Source of the DNA: Clostridia bacterium
GTDB taxonomy: Bacteria > Bacillota > Clostridia > Oscillospirales > Acutalibacteraceae
Reading direction: 5' to 3'
Assembly (NCBI GenBank): GCA_017428085.1
Contig: JAFRRP010000011.1
Location: 1 to 54,116, forward strand
Length of the DNA: 54,116 nt
Of this stretch, positions 16,227 through 23,982 are shown one piece after another. Position numbers and translations under genes: made by a program. Under the pieces are notes generated by a model. It was not told the origin of the DNA, searched no databases, and worked only from the letters and a program-made list of their open reading frames with translations. Positions within the stretch are counted from its first letter, which is position 1, and each line of letters begins with the position of its first letter.

Positions 16227-18137
16227 TCATCCGTCCTCGCCGGGGAGGGCCGTCCGTTCCCGGTACGCCCGCCAGACGTTCTCAAAGCAGGGATCGGTCT
16301 TCGGGAGGGGCCGCACGGGGCGGTAGGAAACGGCGACGCCGCCGTCCGTCAGGCGCGCCTCCTGGATCTCGTCCTTTCCGCAGGCGGCAAAGGTCAGTTC
16401 GACGTCGCCCGCGGGCGGTTCCGGCAGATACGCCGCCGAACCCCGGGACGCGCCGTAACGCCGCCAATAGCTTTGCAGCGCCGCCAGCATGGCCCGCTGT
16501 ACGGTGAGGGCGTCCAGCAGCCGATAGGCGTCCGCAGCTTCCGTTTCATCCGCGATCCGCGCGGTCCGCGAAAAGCCCTCCAGCAGCGCTTCGGTCTGTT
16601 CGGTCAATCCGTCAAACGCGGAGGTGATCCGCACCGCGCCGCAGCAGGCACTGAACCGTTCCCCCGCCGCTTGGAAAAGGGATGCGATATTGCTTTCCCC
16701 CGACAGTAACGCGCCGATCATAGCGGCGTGTTTTTTTTGCGCGCCGGAAACGATCTCCGCAAAGACGGTCTCGTCACACCGAGGCCTGTCGCCCCTGTTG
16801 ACGGCCTCCGCCGCCCGCAGGGAGCCCACCTGCCCCGCATTCAGCGCGGAGCCGCCGGGCCGGGTAACGCCGTGGGTACCGGCGCACTCCCCCGCCGCGT
16901 AAAGCCCCGGTACGGAAGTCTGCCAGCGGGCGTCCACACTGACGCCGCCGTTGCAGTGCTGGGCGCACAGGGCGATGGGCAGCGGCTCTTTGGTCAGGTC
17001 CGCGCCCTTGCTCAAAAACAGTTCGTAGGCGGGCTCGTTCATATGGCGCAGCCGGTCGATGGGCCGCCCGAACAGCGCCCCCGCCGCGCCGAGGTAGTCC
17101 CGCGCCTCCGCCGACAGCAGCGACGCGTCGAGCGTTGCCATCCCGAAGGGGTTTTGCGTATAGTCCAGACAGATCTTCCTGCGTTTCACGACGCTTTCCG
17201 CGTACACCGCCAGATCCACCCAGGAGGAGCCGTCTTTTGCTTTGGCGCTGTCGAAGGGCCACTGGTAGCCCTTGAGGAACACGGCGTTCAGCGCGTCCCG
17301 CGCGTCGCGGAAATAATCAGTCAGGAACTCCCGTTCCGCGCCGGTCTCGTCCACGCTGACAAAGCGCGGCAGCGCCTGCATATAGGTGCCGCTGACGTTC
17401 CACCGCGGCGCGACGGCGGCCAGCCCGTACTGCCACTCCGTCATGTTCTGCAAAGACGCCCCGGCCTTCAGCGCCAGCGAGGTGGAACCCGTGTGGCAGG
17501 CGGGATAGACGCTGTCCGCGTAGATCCCGGCGGGGCCGCCCGTGGCCAGCACCGCGTACCGGCAGCGGATCGCGCGGAACGCGCCCGTATCGGTGCGCAC
17601 CGCGGCGATACCGCACACGCCGTTTTCATCGGTAAGGATCTCCGTCACGTACAGCCGGCCGTACACGGGAACGCCCAGCCGCGCGGCCTCGCGCTCCAGC
17701 GCCTCCGTCATGAATCTTGAGGTCAGGGGCCCGGCGGATGAAGCCCGGGCACAGGGGTCGTGGTCGGTCTTATAGCCGACGTATTCCCCGTAGGGGCCGC
17801 AGGGGAACGGCACGCCCAGCTCCGTAAGATAAAAGAAGCACCGGGCGGAAAGCGCCGCCTCGCAAAAGGCGGTATCGCCGTCCACGCAGCCGCAGGCGAA
17901 GAGGTCCTCCGCCATCTTTCGGACACTGTCCTCCGGGGACGCGCCGAGATTGAGCTTGTAATAGGTCTGCTTGTCGCTGCCCGTGTTGCGGGAGGTGCCC
18001 ATACGCACGCCCTCGGTGACGATGCAAACGCTTTTTTTGCCCCCCTGCGCGATACGGCAGGCGGCGTTGTACGCCGCCGCCCCGGAACCGATCACTACCG
18101 CGTCAAAATCCATCTTTCTGTTCTCCGAAATCATCAT
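16227..18137 (-). CDS. FAD-dependent oxidoreductase (fumarate reductase/AprA-like flavoprotein)
   Basis: About 636 residues. The N-terminal Rossmann motif VIGSGAAAYNAA binds FAD; ATGGPAGIY and the C-terminal GLYAAGECAGTHG...PGGSALNAGQVGSLRAAE are the FAD_binding_2 signatures shared with succinate dehydrogenase flavoproteins, L-aspartate oxidase and ketosteroid dehydrogenases. HCNGGVSVDARW is the substrate-side His segment. An extra ~150-residue C-terminal region (helical, then a beta-rich end) is unassigned. The start at 18137 is kept because a pseudogene at 21958 preserves the same N-terminus (SENxxxDFDA) and begins at the equivalent codon; an internal ATG at 18113 has a better GGAG. No iron-sulfur or membrane anchor subunit is adjacent, so it is probably soluble. 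Confidence 0.75.
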   Translation of the reverse strand: MMISENRKMDFDAVVIGSGAAAYNAACRIAQGGKKSVCIVTEGVRMGTSRNTGSDKQTYYKLNLGASPEDSVRKMAEDLFACGCVDGDTAFCEAALSARCFFYLTELGVPFPCGPYGEYVGYKTDHDPCARASSAGPLTSRFMTEALEREAARLGVPVYGRLYVTEILTDENGVCGIAAVRTDTGAFRAIRCRYAVLATGGPAGIYADSVYPACHTGSTSLALKAGASLQNMTEWQYGLAAVAPRWNVSGTYMQALPRFVSVDETGAEREFLTDYFRDARDALNAVFLKGYQWPFDSAKAKDGSSWVDLAVYAESVVKRRKICLDYTQNPFGMATLDASLLSAEARDYLGAAGALFGRPIDRLRHMNEPAYELFLSKGADLTKEPLPIALCAQHCNGGVSVDARWQTSVPGLYAAGECAGTHGVTRPGGSALNAGQVGSLRAAEAVNRGDRPRCDETVFAEIVSGAQKKHAAMIGALLSGESNIASLFQAAGERFSACCGAVRITSAFDGLTEQTEALLEGFSRTARIADETEAADAYRLLDALTVQRAMLAALQSYWRRYGASRGSAAYLPEPPAGDVELTFAACGKDEIQEARLTDGGVAVSYRPVRPLPKTDPCFENVWRAYRERTALPGEDG

Positions 18138-18211
18138 GATATTCCGATCCGATCAATAAACCCGCTTTCTTCCGTAACGCTGTCAAGGCGCGCAGGATAT
18201 CCGACGACAGC

Positions 18212-18260
18212 CGCAGCTCTTACGACTCGCGACTGAAACGCAGCTGAGGCTGCGTGCTAC
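18212..18260. repeat. Heptamer block plus GTAGC-hairpin element
   Basis: cttacga-ctcgcga-ctgaaac heptamers run directly into a reversed GTAGC element (18235-18260, ending gctgcgtgctac). The heptamer part, read on the minus strand (gtttcagtcgcgagtcgtaa), recurs almost unchanged at 39746. The rest of the 18138-18438 gap holds the promoter below and no gene. Confidence 0.7.
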
Positions 18261-18327
18261 GGATATGATACCGCAAATCCGGCAAAAGGTCAACCGGTTT
18301 GCGCAATTCTCATTTTACCCGCCGCTA

Positions 18328-18356
18328 TTGCATTCCGAACGCGGTTGTGCTATACT
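18328..18356 (+). promoter_or_regulatory. Promoter for phosphodiesterase operon
   Basis: TTGCAT (18328-18333), 17-base spacer, TATACT (18351-18356), about 80 bases before the ATG at 18439. Confidence 0.65.
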
Positions 18357-18438
18357 GGCGGTGGTTATCCCCGAACGACAATTATGGCAACGCCGCAACA
18401 TCCGGGCGTGCGGTGTTGCCTTAACAGGAGGCATCAGT

Positions 18439-19800
18439 ATGAAAAACGAAAAGAAAGTGCGCGCCCTTTCCCTGACCGCGTCCGTGCTGGCGCTGGCGAT
18501 GGGCTGCGTATACCCCACCGTGTTTATCAAATGGATCGTGCCGCTGTACGCCGTGTGCGCGGCGGTACTGGCGGTTATCGCGTTTTTGCTGTTTGACGCG
18601 CTGTTTACCGCAAAAGAAAAAGACAAGCCCGTCAAGCCAGCCGTCGTCGGCACGGTCGTCTACGTCGCCGTGCTGATGGGGATCACGCCGCTGGTCAACA
18701 ACGTGATCTTCGGCGCGGTGGCGCCCTGGGGCAGCGTGCTGGTGAACACCGCGCTGAACCTGATCTTCTGGCTGGTGATGCTGCGGCTGATCCGCAAACA
18801 GACCGGCGAGCGCTTCGTCTGGAAGCCCCTGCTGTGCGTGCTGCTGGTCGTGATCGGGCTGCCCGTCAGCATCCTCACCACCGCGCCCAACATGAAGGCC
18901 ACCGGCTTTATCGTGCTGGACACCGTGGAAAACTACAAGGAACGCATGGACACGATCGATATTTACGAGAATACTCTTGAGACCGCCGTGCCTCAGACGC
19001 AGGTGTACGATATGGTGATGGACCACCTGAAGGCGCCGCTGCCGGAGGGCAAGACGGAGAAAAAAGTACTGGTGCTGGGCTGGGACGGCTGCCGCGCGGA
19101 CGCCATGGCGATGAAGGAACACCGGCAGGCGGTGGACGCGCTGCTGGCAGACGGCGGCAAGGCCTATATCGCCTACTGCGGCGGCGCCAACTACCCCGCT
19201 GCCCTGACGCAGGAGACAGCCACCATGGAGGGATGGACCACCATGTTCACGGGGACCTGGGGTGTGGACGGCCACGGTGTAACCGGCTTTGACGACGTGA
19301 GAGTCTCAAAGATGAACGGCTTTTTCACCACAGCCATCGAAGACGGGCTGATCGATTCCTCCGCGTTCTGCTTCTCCTGGTCCGGCCACCTGAAGACCTA
19401 TGAGGACGAGATCGCCTACGACGAGGCGAACAACATGAACGTCGCGTGGCTGTTCAGCGACGGCGAAGAGGGCGGCGGAGGCGACGAAGGCACCTTTGAA
19501 AAGGCGCTGGCCGAGCTGCAAAAAGACGACTGCCCCGACCTGCTGTTCACCATTTTTGAATACTGCGACTACTACGGCCACACCTACGGCTTCTGGAACG
19601 ACGATCCGGAGTATGAGGAGGCTTTCCGCCTTTCCAACCTGACCGGCGTCAATCTGATCGACGCGGTGAAGGCGCGGCCCACTTACGATACCGAGGACTG
19701 GCTGATCCTGATCTCCTCCGACCACGGCGGCTACGTGCGCGGCCACGGCGGCGATACGCTGATGGAACGGATGATGTTCATCGTGACCAATAAAGACTGA
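18439..19800 (+). CDS. Membrane-anchored alkaline-phosphatase-superfamily phosphodiesterase
   Basis: About 453 residues. Four to five membrane helices cover residues 1-155, followed by a large domain with the metal-dependent phosphodiesterase/nucleotide pyrophosphatase fold: VLVLGWDGCRADAM gives the first metal aspartate, ALTQETATMEGWTTMFTG the region expected to hold the nucleophile threonine, and ILISSDHGGYVRGHGG the DHG and GHGG metal ligands. Candidate roles are transfer or removal of phosphate groups on surface glycans or lipids. The ATG at 18439 has aggagg 8 bases upstream. It is followed after 2 bases by the start of an uncharacterised gene, implying coupling. Confidence 0.75.
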   Translation: MKNEKKVRALSLTASVLALAMGCVYPTVFIKWIVPLYAVCAAVLAVIAFLLFDALFTAKEKDKPVKPAVVGTVVYVAVLMGITPLVNNVIFGAVAPWGSVLVNTALNLIFWLVMLRLIRKQTGERFVWKPLLCVLLVVIGLPVSILTTAPNMKATGFIVLDTVENYKERMDTIDIYENTLETAVPQTQVYDMVMDHLKAPLPEGKTEKKVLVLGWDGCRADAMAMKEHRQAVDALLADGGKAYIAYCGGANYPAALTQETATMEGWTTMFTGTWGVDGHGVTGFDDVRVSKMNGFFTTAIEDGLIDSSAFCFSWSGHLKTYEDEIAYDEANNMNVAWLFSDGEEGGGGDEGTFEKALAELQKDDCPDLLFTIFEYCDYYGHTYGFWNDDPEYEEAFRLSNLTGVNLIDAVKARPTYDTEDWLILISSDHGGYVRGHGGDTLMERMMFIVTNKD

Positions 19801-19802
19801 CG

Positions 19803-21539
19803 ATGCTGACCTTTTTTCACACTTACGCGGAAAAGGCGTTTCCCGCGCTGGTGAAAAGCGGGCTGTGGCGCGAAGGAGACGGCCTGAAGCTGATGCACAA
19901 GCCGTCTTTTCAGCCGCCCTGCGATTTCAACGCCGCCCTTGCCCCCGGCGCGCCGCTGGAAACACTGCTGAAAGAGCTGCGCTGCCCCTTTTACGTGGAC
20001 CGGCTGCAGGGCGGGATCGGCTATACCCGGCGGTACCCCTATGACGCCGCCGTAATTGCGCGCCTGCGCGATCTGTTGGGCGACCGCTTTTTCGGCTTCC
20101 AGATGCACGAGTGGGCCTCCAACCTGCGCAGCGACGAAAAGCGCATTAGGGAGCTGTGCGAACGGGAAAACGTGAACGAAAACGACCCTGCCGCGTGGGC
20201 AGGGCTGTGGGACCGGGTACAGACAACAGAATGGGAGCTGTTTCTGGAGGCGTACCCGCCGGAGGAATGGCGGGAGCTGACGCTTTCCGAAGACGTTTCG
20301 TCGTTCTTGCGAAACGCCGAAGCACTGTACGCCCGCCGCTCCCGTGAAACCGTCTCCGATCTTCGCTCTCCGCTTTCATTCTTAACTCCGAACTCCGAAC
20401 CCCGCACTCCGAACTCCCTCCTTTTCCCCGCCGACAGCTACTTTATGGCGCCCCGCACGGAGCTGGCCAACGGCGCGCGGCTGCTGCTGCCGGAGGTCGG
20501 CTGGCAGATCCCCAACCTGCGGGTACAGCTGGCCTTTACCCGCGGCATGGCGAACGCCGCAAAAGTCCCCTGGGGGATCTACTACGAATGCTGGCAGAAC
20601 ACGGAAAACGCGGGCTTCACGATCCCCTTTTCGCTGCGGGAGGGACAGGACGAATGGCAGGAGGACATGCTGCACAAGGCCAACGGCGCTTCGCTGCCCT
20701 TTGACCGACGCGAGTACGGCGGCAGCTCCCTGTCGCTGGCGGCCCGCGCGTGGCGTTTCGCGTATTTCTCCGGCGCATCATACCTCGGCGAGGAATACGG
20801 TGTGTGCAACACCTTCCGTTCGTTGGAGGACGCATCCTTGAGCCCCTACGGCGAGATGAAACGGGACTTTCTGCGGTTTACGGAGGCGTTCCCGGACACG
20901 GGGAGCCCCTTCGTCCCCGTCGCCGCCGTGCTGCCGAAGGAGATGGCGATGCTGGACATCCCCTTGGGCGGCCGCTGGCTGGAATATCCCCTGACCGATC
21001 CGGGCTGCCCGCTGACGGAGCCGCGGTCCCGTGATTTCCGCGCCGCGATGGAGGCGATCTTCGGCCGCCCCGGGCAATACGGCAACATGGGCCACGTGCT
21101 GAAAAACGGCGGCCTGCCCGCCGTGTGCGACCTGATCTACGAGGACATGCCGGAGGCGATGGCGCGCTACGACTTTCTGATCGACCTGACGGGCAAGGGT
21201 ACGCTGTCCCGCCGGTACCGGAACGTGGTTTCCGCGGAAGAGGCAGACCGGGCGCTGGACGCGCTGCTGCCCTGTCGCGTCGGGCGCGGGCTGACGACCG
21301 CTTACAACCGCGCCGGGGACGGCTGGTTCGTTTTGGTGATGAACAACGACGGCGTGCAGCACGACGGTTTTTTGCCCGACGTAAAGCTGCCGGAGGCAGC
21401 CGTCTCCGCGCCGCTGACGACGCGGTCTCCCGGAATGACGGTCAAAAAAGCGGCGGGCGACGGCGCGCTGCAGACGGACGGCGACGCCTGCATTCTGTCG
21501 CTGCAGGCGGGCGAATGGCTGCTGCTGACGGTCCGCTGA
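19803..21539 (+). CDS. Uncharacterised protein translationally coupled to phosphodiesterase
   Basis: About 578 residues, soluble, no signal peptide. No family assigned. FGFQMHEWASN, GIYYECWQNT, RFAYFSGASYLGEEYG and a C-terminal beta-rich part (GWFVLVMNNDGVQH) resemble TIM-barrel carbohydrate-active proteins, but I cannot name one. The ATG follows the phosphodiesterase stop by 2 bases. Residues ~184-206 are encoded by an in-frame run of ~10 heptamers (aactccg type) and look like an inserted low-complexity linker. A good terminator follows the gene. Confidence 0.7.
   Translation: MLTFFHTYAEKAFPALVKSGLWREGDGLKLMHKPSFQPPCDFNAALAPGAPLETLLKELRCPFYVDRLQGGIGYTRRYPYDAAVIARLRDLLGDRFFGFQMHEWASNLRSDEKRIRELCERENVNENDPAAWAGLWDRVQTTEWELFLEAYPPEEWRELTLSEDVSSFLRNAEALYARRSRETVSDLRSPLSFLTPNSEPRTPNSLLFPADSYFMAPRTELANGARLLLPEVGWQIPNLRVQLAFTRGMANAAKVPWGIYYECWQNTENAGFTIPFSLREGQDEWQEDMLHKANGASLPFDRREYGGSSLSLAARAWRFAYFSGASYLGEEYGVCNTFRSLEDASLSPYGEMKRDFLRFTEAFPDTGSPFVPVAAVLPKEMAMLDIPLGGRWLEYPLTDPGCPLTEPRSRDFRAAMEAIFGRPGQYGNMGHVLKNGGLPAVCDLIYEDMPEAMARYDFLIDLTGKGTLSRRYRNVVSAEEADRALDALLPCRVGRGLTTAYNRAGDGWFVLVMNNDGVQHDGFLPDVKLPEAAVSAPLTTRSPGMTVKKAAGDGALQTDGDACILSLQAGEWLLLTVR
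20353..20418 (+). repeat. Heptamer repeat block inside a coding sequence
   Basis: About ten 7-base units (ctccgat, cttcgct, ctccgct ... aactccg, aactccg, aaccccg, cactccg, aactccc) run in frame through the unknown gene, encoding a Ser/Pro/Leu/Asn-rich stretch. The same kind of units (attccgc, attccga, actccgc) occurs between genes at 37831-37858. Confidence 0.75.
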
Positions 21540-21593
21540 AAACGCCGTATCGTCAATTTTCATTGAAAGATAACATATTCATATCAACGCAAA

Positions 21594-21644
21594 ACGGCCC
21601 GATCCCCAGGCATAGGGACCGGGCCGTAAATGTGTCTTTTTTTA
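21594..21644 (+). terminator. Terminator after phosphodiesterase operon
   Basis: acggcccg-a-tccc (21594-21606) pairs with ggga-c-cgggccgt (21615-21627); a T-run (ttttttt) follows at about 21637. Confidence 0.7.
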
Positions 21645-21669
21645 AAGAATTGCAGAAACGAATCCGGGC

Positions 21670-21958
21670 TTACAGACGTTTGAGGTGGAAGCCGTCGTCC
21701 GCGTCCGGCGACCGGTCGGTCGCGTAGGGCAGGCTGCCGTCGCATAACCGCAGCACCGCGCACGCCACGTCCTCCGGCGCGCCCCGGCGCTTTTCGGGCA
21801 GCAGGCCGCCCTCGATCAGGCGGTCGTATTTTTTTTGACCTTCGCGGTCATATCCGTGTCGATGATGCAGGGGCGCACCTCGTTGACGGAGATCCCATGC
21901 TCCGCCAGCCGATCACCGCCGCGTCAAAATCGATCCTGCCGTTCTCTGAAATACTCAT
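21670..21958 (-). pseudogene. Chimeric remnant: FAD-oxidoreductase start fused to SDR 3' end
   Basis: On the minus strand the ATG at 21958, with a good aaaggaag site, opens a copy of the FAD oxidoreductase N-terminus (SENGRIDFDAAVIG, compare SENRKMDFDAVVIG at 18137). After ~15 codons it switches to the last ~80 codons of the SDR gene (EHGISVNEVRP..., IEGGLLPEKR, ending FHLKRL and TAA at 21670). The SDR part is out of frame at the junction and has a further one-base deletion in an A-run relative to the intact copy (caaaaaaaat versus caaagaaaaat). It lies 30 bases after the stop of the secreted-protein gene. Not expected to make a product. Confidence 0.85.
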
Positions 21959-21988
21959 ACGGTCTTCCTTTCCTCAAAGGAGCTACCA

Positions 21989-23215
21989 TTATGCGCCGAA
22001 CCATCCTTTGACGGCGGCGACAATAGCCCGGATCCACCGGAGGATACGCTGCCAGACGGTCAGGCGCGTGTTTGCGGCGGCCGCCTTCGGCTGCAGACCT
22101 GTCTCGGGATCGAAGGTATACGGCTTGATATAGGCCGCGTTTTCACCGTCCACGGTGACGGTCTCCGCCACCAGCAGACTGCCGTCGTTCATCACGTGCA
22201 TACCGCACTGCCCGCCGGCGTCCCGCCATCCCGCGACGTCGTCGCTTTCCGGCGCGTCCGCGCCCCACAGCGTCAGCGCCGCGCCGGTCTCGCCCAGCCC
22301 TTTCAGCGGCACGGCCCGCGCGGGTTTTGTCAGGTCCGCGGCAAACATATCGAAATTCGCATATTGCGGCTTATGTCCACGATAGACCGCCATCAGAAGC
22401 AGCCGGTGGACCGGGTCGTATTCCAGGTTCTGCACGCCGTACGTCGTATTGCCGGTGAACGCAAAGTATTTTTTCTCCGGGGCGTCCGGCCCCTGCCGGT
22501 GCATATCGGTCTGGCGCAGGGGCGCGGCGCAGGCGCGCAGCGTCTCCCGGTCGTAACACAACAACACCTGATGGTCGTTGTCGCTCCGCAGCAGGTCGGA
22601 ATACACGCCGTAGGCGACCCACAGCTTTTTCGGCCCGTCCGGGTCGCCGGGCTTCGGCGCGAAGCACAGGCCGTCGATCCCGCTGCAGCCGCAGCGGTGG
22701 TCCCTTCCGTTTTCTCCCTTTCCGGCGTAGTCGTCCAGCACCTCCGGCAGGAAGGCGGCGGTCATCACGCCGTCCGCTTCGGCGGACATCCCCATCCGCG
22801 TGATTTGGGCGGTGTCGAACACGGCGACGTAAAAGCCGTCCTCATATTCCCTGCCGTCACCCAGCGAATGCAGGATATCGGCGCCGATCGAATCCTTTTT
22901 GAATTCCAGCGAGCCGTAGACGCAGCCGTCCTCCGGACAGAAGGCGATGCAGCCCAGATGCCCGACCAGCCCTTCCACACTGCCGAGGATATTGCCCTGC
23001 AGGTCGCCCTTCACCAACCGGGTGGTGAAGGAATAGTAGATCCAGCCGTTCCGCTCGTCCACCGCGATCCCCTGCAGGTGGTTTTTGCCCTGCTTGCCGG
23101 TAAAGACGCCGTTCAGAGGGAGCTCCGGCAGGGCCGCGAACGCCGGGGCGACGGTCCCGCAGCAAAGCGACAGCGGCACGGCGATCTTCAGCAGTCTTTT
23201 CAGTCTGATTGCCAT
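21989..23215 (-). CDS. Secreted uncharacterised protein, beta-propeller-like
   Basis: About 408 residues. Residues 1-27 form a signal peptide (IAVPLSLCCGTVAPAFA, cleavage before ALPELP). The mature part has recurring beta strands ending in W/Y-D motifs (GIAVDERNGWIYYSF, IAFCPEDGCVYGSLEF, VQNLEYDPVHRLLLMAVY, MHVMNDGSLLVAETVTV), consistent with a propeller, but I cannot name the family. The last ~25 residues form a Trp-rich amphipathic helix (LRWIRAIVAAVKGWF), possibly membrane-associating. The ATG at 23215 has aaggag 7 bases upstream; the longer frame to 23332 reads back into the SDR gene. Third gene of the OYE-SDR operon. Confidence 0.7.
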   Translation of the reverse strand: MAIRLKRLLKIAVPLSLCCGTVAPAFAALPELPLNGVFTGKQGKNHLQGIAVDERNGWIYYSFTTRLVKGDLQGNILGSVEGLVGHLGCIAFCPEDGCVYGSLEFKKDSIGADILHSLGDGREYEDGFYVAVFDTAQITRMGMSAEADGVMTAAFLPEVLDDYAGKGENGRDHRCGCSGIDGLCFAPKPGDPDGPKKLWVAYGVYSDLLRSDNDHQVLLCYDRETLRACAAPLRQTDMHRQGPDAPEKKYFAFTGNTTYGVQNLEYDPVHRLLLMAVYRGHKPQYANFDMFAADLTKPARAVPLKGLGETGAALTLWGADAPESDDVAGWRDAGGQCGMHVMNDGSLLVAETVTVDGENAAYIKPYTFDPETGLQPKAAAANTRLTVWQRILRWIRAIVAAVKGWFGA

Positions 23216-23238
23216 TCCGGTTCTCCTTCTCCGGCGTT

Positions 23239-23982
23239 TCACAGCCGTTTCAGATGGAAGCCGCCGTCCACGTCCAGCGACTGGCCGGTCACGTAGGGCA
23301 GACTGCCGTCGCACAGCCGCAGCACCGCGCACGCCACGTCCTCCGGCGTGCCCCAGCGCTTTTCGGGCAGCAGGCCGCCCTCGATCAGGCGGTCGTATTT
23401 TTCTTTGACCTTCGCGGTCATATTCGTTTCGATGATGCCGGGGCGCACCTCGTTGACGGCGATCCCGTACTCCGCCAGACGGTCAGCGAACAGGGCGGTG
23501 ATCATGGATACCCCCGCCTTGGAGATGCAGTATTCCCCCCGATTGGTGGAAGCAGCGTAGGCGGACAGGGACGAGATATTGACGATATACCCGCGGCGAG
23601 GCCCTTCGTTTTTGATCATCTCTTTCGCCGCCAGCTGCGTCAGGAACAGCGTGCCTTTGGTGTTGATCTCCATCACCGTGTCGAAGCTTTCCTCGGTCAT
23701 GTCCAGCAGGTCGGCGCGGACCTTGGGGGCTACGCCCGCCACGTTGACCAGCACGTCGATCCGGCCGAATTTCTCCAACGCAAAGGCAATAAACCCTTTC
23801 CGGTCCCCGGAGGAGGCCAGGTCGCCCACAAAGTAAGCGAAATCCCCCTCGGGTGTGTCAGGCAGGTTGTCCCGCCGTCCCATACCGGCCACCGCGAAGC
23901 CGTTTTGCAGCAGCTTGTTCACGACGGCAAAGCCGATGCCCCCCGCCGCGCCGGTCACCAGCGCCGTTTTTTTCTCCATCAT
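23239..23982 (-). CDS. Short-chain dehydrogenase/reductase
   Basis: 247 residues, classical SDR length. TGAAGGIG near residue 11 is the NAD(P)-binding loop; NVAG is the structural motif; ISSLSAYAASTNRGEYCISKAG supplies Ser and the YxxxK pair (Tyr-Cys-Ile-Ser-Lys); the C-terminus DVDGGFHLKRL is typical of the 3-oxoacyl-ACP reductase/3-ketoacyl type. Its ATG overlaps the stop of the Old Yellow Enzyme gene (ATGA overlap), so the two are translationally coupled and likely act on the same substrate. A degraded copy of its 3' end is at 21670-21900. Confidence 0.92.
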   Translation of the reverse strand: MMEKKTALVTGAAGGIGFAVVNKLLQNGFAVAGMGRRDNLPDTPEGDFAYFVGDLASSGDRKGFIAFALEKFGRIDVLVNVAGVAPKVRADLLDMTEESFDTVMEINTKGTLFLTQLAAKEMIKNEGPRRGYIVNISSLSAYAASTNRGEYCISKAGVSMITALFADRLAEYGIAVNEVRPGIIETNMTAKVKEKYDRLIEGGLLPEKRWGTPEDVACAVLRLCDGSLPYVTGQSLDVDGGFHLKRL

